Source of the DNA: an uncultured Pelagibacteraceae bacterium
Lineage (GTDB): Bacteria > Pseudomonadota > Alphaproteobacteria > Pelagibacterales > Pelagibacteraceae
Length of the DNA stretch: 61,563 bases
Reading direction: 5' to 3'
Assembly: GCA_902569415.1 (NCBI GenBank)
Contig: CACFUH010000003.1
Coordinates: forward strand, 1-61,563
Shown piece after piece: positions 53,656 through 61,563 of this stretch; the stretch's first letter is position 1, and each line of letters begins with the position of its first letter. The notes under the pieces were generated by a model. It made no database searches, had not been told where the DNA came from, and was given only the letters and a program-made list of their open reading frames with translations. Made by a program: the position numbers and the translations under genes.

Positions 53656-54806
53656 TATTTTTCTTTAATTGCTATTTTTTTATTATACCAATTCATTAAA
53701 ACTGAAATTGACAAACTTATTGATAAATATGTAAGCATTGTTATAGAAACTATTTCAATTGCTCTACCGGTTTGCATTAACGCTGTACCTGCAAAAATTA
53801 AAACTAGATCTGGATAAGCTATAGCTGCGGCAAGAGAAGAGTTTTTTGTTAAATTTAAGTATTGGTTTGTAGTGGGTGGAATTATAATTCTTAAAGCTTG
53901 AGGCATAATCACTAATTTTAATATTTGGTTAGGTGTTAAACCTATAGACGCAGCGGCTTCTTTTTGACCTTTGCTAATTCCTTGTATGCCAGCTCTAACA
54001 CATTCAGCGATAAATGTTGCTGTATATAAACCTAAAGCAAGAGTTAAGGCTATAAGTTCAGGCGGTATGCCAAGACCACCTTTGTATTTAAACGATGTAT
54101 TTGACATTTGTTCCAATTCAGGAATTGAAAAATTCAATGAAACACCACCAACTAAAAAAGTTAATAATGGTAAAATTAAAAATAAGCCTATTGAAATATA
54201 AAATACTGGTAATTGTTTTCCTTCATTTTCTTGTAATTTTCTTGCATAGTTTCTAATTACTATAATGGAAATTATTGCTGCAATTATTGAATAAAAAAAT
54301 ATATCTAAATTTTCCCAAACAAATCTAGGAACAAATAGACCTTTAATTGTTAAGAAAAAAACTCCAAACATTGGTTCTGTGTCTTGAGGTAAAGGTAATG
54401 CTCTAAGAGCAGCAAAATACCAAAAAAATATCTGTAATAGTAAAGGAATATTTCTAAAAAATTCTACATACCAGGCTGCTGTTCTTTCAATTAAATAGTT
54501 AGGTGAAAGACGAGCTATACCAACTATTACTCCTAGAACTGTTGATAATATAATTCCTATAAAAGCAACTAAAAGAGTATTTAACAATCCTACCAAATAT
54601 GCTCTGGCGTAAGAATGTGATCCATCATAATCGATTAATGAAAATTGAACATCAAAGGATGATTCTTGAGTTAAAAAACCAAAACCAAACTCAATCCCCC
54701 TATTATCCATATTAACTTGTGCGTTATAGGTTAAAAAACCAAAAACTAAAATTACCGCTAATAATGTTGCTAATTGTGGGATTATCTTGTTTAGCTTAAA
54801 ATTCAT
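53655..54806 (-). CDS. aapQ: amino-acid ABC transporter permease (AapQ type)
   Basis: VEFFRNIPLLLQIFFWYFA; AECVRAGIQGISKGQKEAAASIGL. Confidence 0.88.
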   Translation of the reverse strand: MNFKLNKIIPQLATLLAVILVFGFLTYNAQVNMDNRGIEFGFGFLTQESSFDVQFSLIDYDGSHSYARAYLVGLLNTLLVAFIGIILSTVLGVIVGIARLSPNYLIERTAAWYVEFFRNIPLLLQIFFWYFAALRALPLPQDTEPMFGVFFLTIKGLFVPRFVWENLDIFFYSIIAAIISIIVIRNYARKLQENEGKQLPVFYISIGLFLILPLLTFLVGGVSLNFSIPELEQMSNTSFKYKGGLGIPPELIALTLALGLYTATFIAECVRAGIQGISKGQKEAAASIGLTPNQILKLVIMPQALRIIIPPTTNQYLNLTKNSSLAAAIAYPDLVLIFAGTALMQTGRAIEIVSITMLTYLSISLSISVLMNWYNKKIAIKEK

Positions 54807-54828
54807 AAATTAAATATGAGGTACTATA

Positions 54829-54859
54829 AAAAAAGGGCTAGAAAAATCTAGCCCTTTTT
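54829..54859 (-). terminator. intrinsic terminator / attenuator between aapJ and aapQ
   Basis: Minus-strand AAAAAGGGCTAGATTTTTCTAGCCCTTTTTT hairpin with T tract. Confidence 0.85.
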
Positions 54860-54878
54860 AAAGATTATTAGATAAAAA

Positions 54879-55919
54879 TTATCTTGCAGGTGGTACGTAA
54901 AGAATTCCGCCTTTTGTCCATAATTCGTTTGGACCTCTGTCAGGCAAAATACCAGTGTCAGCTATATTTCTCTTATAGCTTTCACCATAGTTACCAACTT
55001 GTTTGATAATTCTTAAACTCCACTCGTTATCTAAACCAAAAGCAGCACCTAATTCACCTTCTGCTCCAACTAGTCTTTTAACTGCTGGATTGTCAGAAGT
55101 TTTCATAGAATCTGCATTTGCAGAATTAACACCGTATTCTTCAGCTTCGATCATTACGTTCAAAGACCATCTTACGATATCTTCCCATACAGAATCACCT
55201 TGTCTAACAACAGGGCCTAAAGGCTCTTTTGAAATAGTTTCAGGTAAAACTATGTGGTCATCTGGAGCACTCAATTTAATTCTTTGAGCAGCTAAACCAG
55301 ATTTATCTGTAGTGTAAGTATCACATCTTCCAGCATCATATGCTGCAACAACTTCGTCTGCTTTTTCAAAAGTTACTGGCTCATAAGAAATTCCTTTTGA
55401 ATTAAAGAAGTCTCTCATGTTTAGCTCAGTAGTTGTTCCTAGGTTAGTACATGCAGAAATTCCATCTTTGAAATCATTCACAGATGAATATCCTGAATTT
55501 TTTCTAACCATGAAACCTTGACCATCGTAGAAGTTAACTCCAACGAAAGTTAGACCTATGTCAGCATCTCTAGAAAGTGTCCAAGTAGTATTTCTTGATA
55601 AGATATCAATCTCACCAGAAGTAAGAGCTGTAAATCTTTCTTTAGCACTTAGTGGAGTGAACTTAACTTTGTTCGCATCACCTAGTACTGCAGCAGCTAC
55701 TGCTCTACATACGTCAACGTCAACACCAGTCCAATTTCCTGCAGCGTCAGCATTAGAAAATCCTGGTAGACCTTGAGAAACACCACACCTTACAAAACCT
55801 TTTTTCTGAGTGTTTTTAAGTGTTTTTGATTTCTTAGCAGCCATAGACTCTGTTGTAAAAGCAAACAACACAGCAACTACTGTAGCTAAAGAAGTCAATT
55901 GTTTTATTAATTTAAACAT
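54879..55919 (-). CDS. aapJ: amino-acid ABC transporter substrate-binding protein (AapJ type)
   Basis: Signal peptide; VRCGVSQGLPGFSNADAAGNWTGVDVDVCRAVAAAVLGD; SRNTTWTLSRD. Confidence 0.92.
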   Translation of the reverse strand: MFKLIKQLTSLATVVAVLFAFTTESMAAKKSKTLKNTQKKGFVRCGVSQGLPGFSNADAAGNWTGVDVDVCRAVAAAVLGDANKVKFTPLSAKERFTALTSGEIDILSRNTTWTLSRDADIGLTFVGVNFYDGQGFMVRKNSGYSSVNDFKDGISACTNLGTTTELNMRDFFNSKGISYEPVTFEKADEVVAAYDAGRCDTYTTDKSGLAAQRIKLSAPDDHIVLPETISKEPLGPVVRQGDSVWEDIVRWSLNVMIEAEEYGVNSANADSMKTSDNPAVKRLVGAEGELGAAFGLDNEWSLRIIKQVGNYGESYKRNIADTGILPDRGPNELWTKGGILYVPPAR

Positions 55920-55940
55920 TATTTATTCCTCTTGTTTATT

Positions 55941-55956
55941 TATTTGTTAACAAATA
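55941..55956. promoter_or_regulatory. 16-bp perfect palindrome TATTTGTTAACAAATA upstream of aapJ
   Basis: Direct reading; 22 bp from the start codon. Confidence 0.45.
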
Positions 55957-56043
55957 ATTCAAAATTGAATTTGAATTAATACAAGTAAAGCAGAAACAAA
56001 GGCTATCATCAATATTAAAAAAAGCTTAATAGATAGGTAAAAA

Positions 56044-56120
56044 TGGCGCGCCCTGAAGGATTCGAACCTCCGACCCACGGTTTAGAAAACCGTTGCTCTA
56101 TCCAGCTGAGCTAAGGGCGC
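56044..56120 (-). tRNA. tRNA-Arg (anticodon TCT), CCA encoded
   Basis: Reverse complement GCGCCCTTAGCTCAGCTGGATAGAGCAACGGTTTTCTAAACCGTGGGTCGGAGGTTCGAATCCTTCAGGGCGCGCCA. Confidence 0.95.
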
Positions 56121-56146
56121 ATGAAATAATGTTATATAATATAAAT

Positions 56147-57553
56147 TTAGCTTTTAAAAAGAAATTTTTTAGTAATAATTAAAATAGTTAACAATTCAAT
56201 TCTGCCAATAATCATAAATACAATTAATACTATTTTTGAATAAGCATTAAGTTCAAAAAAGTTGAAATTACCCAAACCGTACATTGATGAATTTACAGTG
56301 TTCATTATAGTCAAAATACCTAATTTAAATGCATCTTCAAAATTTATATTAAAAACAGTTAGTAAAGAAATTATACTAAACAACGAGAGAATAAATATTA
56401 TTAAGGAAAGGAAATATTTATTTATATCTTTTTGTTCAATATTTGAATCAATAAGTTTAAACTTGTTTGCGTATATATTGTTTGGTCTTGAATAAGAAAG
56501 TAATTCATTAATTGAATATCTAAATAGGAAGTATATTTTTAAAAGTCTCAATCCTGAACTTGTTGAAAAAAAAGAACCTCCAACAACTACAATAATTAAA
56601 AATACAAACCATAGGTTTGTAGGTGAATTTTTAAGTGAAAATCCAATACTTGACATACTGCTGGTTAATGAAAAAAAAATAGAAGAAAAATTATAATTGA
56701 AATTAAAAAATACAAAAAAGATAATTATTAAAATAATAAAATATAAAAACAAATATATATCTTCAGCAAAAAAATTAAGAGATCTATTTTTTAAGAAAAA
56801 AATATTATAAATTAAAAATAAACTAAAGTATGAAAAAAGCATTAAAAAAGAAAAAATTATTTCTTTTATGTTAGTATTAATTATGTTGCTAATATCATTA
56901 ACGGGTAAAAAACCTCCAGAAGAAATTATAGTTAATGCTAAATTAAATGAATCAAATGTTCTTAAATTAATTAACTTTAAGAATATAAATAAAATAAACG
57001 TGAGAACTGAATAAAGAATAAATATTTTAAAGTATTGTTTAAATGTTTCAGAGTAATTAAAAGAAATAAAATTTGTTAATGATTTTTTTAAACTATCATC
57101 AAAAATGTCAATTAATAATAAAATGGAAAATAAAAAATAGACACCACCAAACCATTGTGAAGTTGATCTCCATAAAAGTAGGCTTTGATCTAAGTGCTTT
57201 ACATTATCAAATACTGTAAATCCTGTTGATGTAAAACCAGATATTGCTTCAAAATAACAATTTAAAAAAGATAAATTATAAATACTGAAGTAGAAAGGTA
57301 TAGATATTATTAATGGTAATAAAAAATATCCAATCAGAACTGTAAAAATTTTAGCATATATTGATACCTTGAGATCAATTTTTTTTTTAAATAAAGAAAA
57401 TAAACCAATTATTAAAGATATTAATAATGTATAAAAGTATGCATCTATATTTAGATATAAATTAAAATAATAAGAATAAATGATATTAAAAAAAGATAAT
57501 ACAGATAGTAAAGTAAAAAAAATTCCTAAATAATTCAGGATAAATCTGTTCAT
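56147..57553 (-). CDS. trkH: TrkH-family potassium uptake protein
   Basis: FEAISGFTSTGFTVF, SQWFGGVYFL, GGSFFSTSSGLRLLK pore-loop motifs; next to trkA. Confidence 0.9.
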   Translation of the reverse strand: MNRFILNYLGIFFTLLSVLSFFNIIYSYYFNLYLNIDAYFYTLLISLIIGLFSLFKKKIDLKVSIYAKIFTVLIGYFLLPLIISIPFYFSIYNLSFLNCYFEAISGFTSTGFTVFDNVKHLDQSLLLWRSTSQWFGGVYFLFSILLLIDIFDDSLKKSLTNFISFNYSETFKQYFKIFILYSVLTFILFIFLKLINLRTFDSFNLALTIISSGGFLPVNDISNIINTNIKEIIFSFLMLFSYFSLFLIYNIFFLKNRSLNFFAEDIYLFLYFIILIIIFFVFFNFNYNFSSIFFSLTSSMSSIGFSLKNSPTNLWFVFLIIVVVGGSFFSTSSGLRLLKIYFLFRYSINELLSYSRPNNIYANKFKLIDSNIEQKDINKYFLSLIIFILSLFSIISLLTVFNINFEDAFKLGILTIMNTVNSSMYGLGNFNFFELNAYSKIVLIVFMIIGRIELLTILIITKKFLFKS

Positions 57554-57557
57554 GATT

Positions 57558-58931
57558 TTATACAGGACTTAATCTAAACATACTTTCAACTAATGGAAGT
57601 TGATCTCTCTTACTTAAAATAACTACAACATCCTCTTTTTGAAATATAAAATTAGACCTTGGTATAATTATTTCATTCTTTCTTAAAACAGCGCCTACTC
57701 TTATCTCATCGGGTAAATTTGCATTTTTTAATTCTTTGTTAATTAGTTCTGATGTTTCAATTATTTCAGCTTCAATAACCTCGTATTCACCATTCATTAT
57801 AGAATATGCATTTTCAATTGTTCCTTTGTGAACATGCTTTAGTATACTAGAAACCGTTGTCATACGTGGATCAATTAAATCATCAATTTTTAATGATGAT
57901 TGTAACAGTGAATAATTTGGTTTATTTATTAAAGCCATTGTTCTTTTGTCTTTTGAAAATTTTTCAACCAAAACACTAACCATTAAGTTATCTTCATCAT
58001 CATTAGTTAATGCTATAACAGTTTCTACATCTTCTAAATTTACTTCTGCTAAAATGTCTTCGTCTAAACCATTTCCATTAATAACAATTGTATTATTTAA
58101 CTCATTAGCAATAAACTCAGCTCTATTTTTATCTTTTTCAATTATTTTAAGACGAGCATCATCAAAACTTTGTTCAATATTTTTTGCTAAATTAAGACCT
58201 ATATTTCCACCGCCTATTATTAAAATTTTATTCGAAATTTTTTCGTTATGACCAAAAGCTGATAGAGTTTCAGTCATCTGCAATGAATTAATAACTACAT
58301 AAGCTTTATCGTTTCTTTTAATAACATCACTTTTTTTAAGAAATATAAATTTACCATCCCTAATAACACCAAGGATATTTGCATTTAATTTAGGAAATTT
58401 TTTTGTAAGTTCATTAAGTTTAATATCAGCAATAGGACAAGTTTCTTCCACGTAAATCTCTAAAAGTTTAATTTTATTTTCAGCAAAAGGAACATTGTCT
58501 AGGGCCCCAGGTGATTCTAATTTTCTTTGAATTGATTTAGCTATTTCTAATTCTGGTGAAATAATAACATCTATTGGCAAATTTTCTTTATTGTATAATC
58601 TTGAAAATTTTGGATTTAAATAATCTTGTGATCTTATCCTTGCAATTTTTTTTGGTATTTTAAATAAAGAATATGCTATTTGACAAATCATCATATTGAT
58701 TTCATCATTTTTTGTAACTGCGATTATCATGTCCGTATTCTTTGTGTTTGCGTTTTCTAGTATCATTGGTGAAGTTGCTTTACCAACAATGGCCTTAACA
58801 TCAAGAGTATCATTAATTTTTTGTATGTCCTCACTAGATTGATCTATAACTGTAATAGAATGATTTTGTTCAGTTAATAATTTAGCAATGGTAAAGCCGA
58901 CTCTACCAGCTCCACAAATAATTATATTCAT
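57558..58931 (-). CDS. trkA: Trk system potassium transporter TrkA
   Basis: Two RCK/NAD-binding halves: IIICGAGRVGFTIAKLL and ILIIGGGNIGLNLAKNI. Confidence 0.95.
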   Translation of the reverse strand: MNIIICGAGRVGFTIAKLLTEQNHSITVIDQSSEDIQKINDTLDVKAIVGKATSPMILENANTKNTDMIIAVTKNDEINMMICQIAYSLFKIPKKIARIRSQDYLNPKFSRLYNKENLPIDVIISPELEIAKSIQRKLESPGALDNVPFAENKIKLLEIYVEETCPIADIKLNELTKKFPKLNANILGVIRDGKFIFLKKSDVIKRNDKAYVVINSLQMTETLSAFGHNEKISNKILIIGGGNIGLNLAKNIEQSFDDARLKIIEKDKNRAEFIANELNNTIVINGNGLDEDILAEVNLEDVETVIALTNDDEDNLMVSVLVEKFSKDKRTMALINKPNYSLLQSSLKIDDLIDPRMTTVSSILKHVHKGTIENAYSIMNGEYEVIEAEIIETSELINKELKNANLPDEIRVGAVLRKNEIIIPRSNFIFQKEDVVVILSKRDQLPLVESMFRLSPV

Positions 58932-58932
58932 T

Positions 58933-60288
58933 TTAATTTAAATCTTTAACTCCAAGTAGTTTTAGTTTTCTATGTAGCGCTGATCTTTCCATACCAACAA
59001 AACGTGCAGTTTTTGATATATTTCCAGAAAACTTTTTCAATTGTGTTATTAAATATTCTTTTTCAAAATTTTCTCTAGCTTCTCTCAAAGGATAATCAAG
59101 AGTCTCACTTAATGAGAATTTTTCACTTTCACTTTGAGTTAAAGATTCTTTGATGATATTTAAAACGCTATTTTCATCTTTTCCTTGTGAAAGTATAGTT
59201 ACACGTTCTATTAAATTCCTTAATTCTCTAATATTACCAGGCCAATTATAGTTAAGAAGGTAATTATTATCTTCGAGTTTAAAAGGTTTTATATTGTAAT
59301 TATCGCAAATATTTGTAACAAAATAATCAACTAACAATGGAATATCTTCTATTCGCTTACATAGTGGATCTATAGTAATACTAAAAACATTTAATCTATG
59401 AAATAGATCTTCTCTAAAATTTCCATTTTTAATTTCTTTTTTTATATCCTTACTTGTTGAAGAAAATATTCTTACATCAACTTTAGTGTCATGATTGCTA
59501 TTAATTCTTTTAAACTTTTGATCAATTAAAATTCTCAAAATTTTTGACTGAGTGTCTAATGGAATATCTGTGACTTCATCAATCAGCAAAATACCTCCAC
59601 TTGCTTTCTCTAGAGCTCCATATGATATAGATCCATCTTTTCTTTCCTCTCCAAGCAACTCTAGTTCATACTTCTGGGAGTCTAATAATGCTCCATTTAA
59701 TATGACAAATGGTTTTTGACTTCTTTTTGATTTTTTATAAATTTTTCTAGCAATTAACTCTTTGCCAGAACCAGTGGGTCCAGAAATAAAAACTCTACTT
59801 TCAGAATCTGAAACTTTTTCTATTTGATCTTTAATAGATAGAATATTTTGACTTTTTCCAATCAAATCAAATGTATGGAATATTTTATTTTCTAAAGTTT
59901 CATTTTCAATTTTAAGATTTAGATTCTCAATAGCTCTTTTAATAAAATTTAAAAGTCTACTTTTATCAAAAGGTTTTTGAATAAATTCAAAGGCTCCAGA
60001 TTGAAGAGATTTAACAGCCATTTCAATATTCGCATGACCAGAAATTATTATTACAGGTATATTTTTGTTTTTATTTTTAATATGACTTAAAAGTTCAATA
60101 CCATCGTTATCTCCTTTATCTAATTTAACATCAATAATTGCAACATCTGGAAGTTTTTTATCAATTTCTGATAAAGCTTGATTGTAATTTGCGGCAAGTC
60201 TAGTTGAATAGCCAGCTTCAACTATAAGATCATTTAAAATTTCTCTTATATCCGAGTTATCATCTATTATTAATATTTCTGCTGACAT
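58933..60288 (-). CDS. ntrX: NtrX-type AAA+ response regulator
   Basis: Receiver domain, GPTGSGKE Walker A, GGILLIDEVTDIP Walker B, Fis-type HTH GNISKTARFVGMERSALHRKLK; adjacent to ntrY-like kinase. Confidence 0.9.
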   Translation of the reverse strand: MSAEILIIDDNSDIREILNDLIVEAGYSTRLAANYNQALSEIDKKLPDVAIIDVKLDKGDNDGIELLSHIKNKNKNIPVIIISGHANIEMAVKSLQSGAFEFIQKPFDKSRLLNFIKRAIENLNLKIENETLENKIFHTFDLIGKSQNILSIKDQIEKVSDSESRVFISGPTGSGKELIARKIYKKSKRSQKPFVILNGALLDSQKYELELLGEERKDGSISYGALEKASGGILLIDEVTDIPLDTQSKILRILIDQKFKRINSNHDTKVDVRIFSSTSKDIKKEIKNGNFREDLFHRLNVFSITIDPLCKRIEDIPLLVDYFVTNICDNYNIKPFKLEDNNYLLNYNWPGNIRELRNLIERVTILSQGKDENSVLNIIKESLTQSESEKFSLSETLDYPLREARENFEKEYLITQLKKFSGNISKTARFVGMERSALHRKLKLLGVKDLN

Positions 60289-60290
60289 TT

Positions 60291-61563
60291 TTATTTTATT
60301 GATAAATTTATAATTATGTTAGTACCTGTTTTATCAGAATTAAATTCTATATTTCCGTTATGATCATTTATAATTTTATTTACTATAGATAAACCTAAAC
60401 CTGATCCTTTTTTTTTAGTAGTATAATATGGTTTTATAAGTTCCTTTTTAGTATTATTGGTAAATCCAATACCATTATCAAATATATTAATTGCTATATA
60501 ATGGTTAATTCTTTTTATTGCTATATTAATTTTTTTATCAAAATTGCCTATATTTAGAGCTTTTTCCTGTATGCTTTCTATAGAATTTTTAATTAAATTA
60601 AAAATTGCTCTACTTATTTGTTCATAATCACAATTTAAATTTAAATCATCAGTTTTTGAATAGTTCAAATATATTTTAATTGAGGTGTCGGTTTTTTTTA
60701 TAAGATCAATATTTGTATTAATTATATCAACTAAATTATTACTTCTAAACAAAGGTTTGGGCATTCTAGCAAATTCTGAAAATTCATTAACTAAATTTTC
60801 TATTTGTTTAATTTGAGACAAGATAGTAGTTAAGTTTTTTTCATATTTTTCTTTTTCGGAAGAATCTATATATTTTTCATATTTAGATTTTAAGTTATCT
60901 ATAGTTAACTGTATTGGAGTAAGTGGATTTTTAATTTCATGAGCAAGTTTACGTGCTACATGCTCCCAAGCTTCATGTCTCTCTGTAATAAGCAATTTTT
61001 CTTGTTGAAATTTTAATTGATTAATCATGGAATTAAAATTTTTATTTAACAGTTCAATTTCTTTATCAGCAACAATTTCTGGAACTTTTGTGTTTAAATT
61101 TCCATCACCTATATCCTTGGATGCTGATATTAAATTATTAATAGAAATAAAAAATCTTGAAGAAAACCTAATAGCTATGGTTATTGACAAAAACAACAAT
61201 AAGGTAACTATAATAATATAAATTAGAGCAAAGCTAAATTTGATGCCAGTTCTTTGATCTTCTACAGTATAGTAAAAATTGATCGCTTCTTCTGATTCCT
61301 TTAAATAATTAGATATATCTTCGTCTAGGAATTTTACTACATATAAAAAAGCATTATTCATAGATTGTATTTTAATTATTGCTGCAGATTTATTTTCATA
61401 AGCATTTATAATTTTTAAAGGTTTGTCATCATTTAAAACCATATTTATAGCTTTTTCCTCAACCTGCAAATATCCTGTTTCCGAAGAGGAAAATAAAACT
61501 TTTCTTTCGTTATCAATTATATGAATTTGGTCTAAGCCCCTCAACAGTCGTTGTGTATTTAAA
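60291..61563 (-). CDS. ntrY: NtrY-type sensor histidine kinase, C-terminal part (5' end outside window)
   Basis: HAMP-like segment, KLAHEIKNPLTPIQLTIDNLKSKY H-box, KKGSGLGLSIVNKIINDHNGNI; frame open to window edge. Confidence 0.9.
   Translation of the reverse strand, partial: LNTQRLLRGLDQIHIIDNERKVLFSSSETGYLQVEEKAINMVLNDDKPLKIINAYENKSAAIIKIQSMNNAFLYVVKFLDEDISNYLKESEEAINFYYTVEDQRTGIKFSFALIYIIIVTLLLFLSITIAIRFSSRFFISINNLISASKDIGDGNLNTKVPEIVADKEIELLNKNFNSMINQLKFQQEKLLITERHEAWEHVARKLAHEIKNPLTPIQLTIDNLKSKYEKYIDSSEKEKYEKNLTTILSQIKQIENLVNEFSEFARMPKPLFRSNNLVDIINTNIDLIKKTDTSIKIYLNYSKTDDLNLNCDYEQISRAIFNLIKNSIESIQEKALNIGNFDKKINIAIKRINHYIAINIFDNGIGFTNNTKKELIKPYYTTKKKGSGLGLSIVNKIINDHNGNIEFNSDKTGTNIIINLSIK

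Overview
This window reads as chromosomal DNA from a SAR11 / Pelagibacter-type alphaproteobacterium. The basis is very low GC, tightly packed or overlapping genes, and alphaproteobacterial gene order such as dgt-argS-x-nagZ-scpA-scpB-tatABC-serS ... yajC-secD-secF and ntrY-ntrX-trkA. No phage, IS element, CRISPR array or rRNA was seen. Main blocks: (1) housekeeping genes (recG fragment, tgt, ppi, coaD, gyrA, ssb, uvrA, secDF-yajC, serS, tatABC, scpAB, nagZ, argS, dgt, erpA-like, xth); (2) a zinc-uptake locus (znuA with a histidine-rich repeat, znuCB, zur) with two probable Zur operators, followed by a small arsC / aquaporin / NUDIX cluster; (3) a ~15 kb phosphate-stress region (ppx, ppk, sixA-like, phoB, phoU, pstBACS, an unknown exported protein, phoR, then a glycosyltransferase and metallophosphoesterase resembling Agt and PlcP, and a divergent diacylglycerol-kinase-like gene); (4) manC-like, ilvD, valS, three tRNA genes, an XRE regulator, a polar amino-acid ABC transporter, trkH-trkA and ntrX-ntrY. 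The strongest observation is a shared 18-bp motif, TTTAACA-N4-TGTAACA. It occurs upstream of and oriented toward pstS, the PlcP/Agt pair and the DAG-kinase-like gene, and suggests one Pho-controlled phosphate-uptake and lipid-remodelling regulon. All assignments come from reading the sequence and translations; no database search was run.
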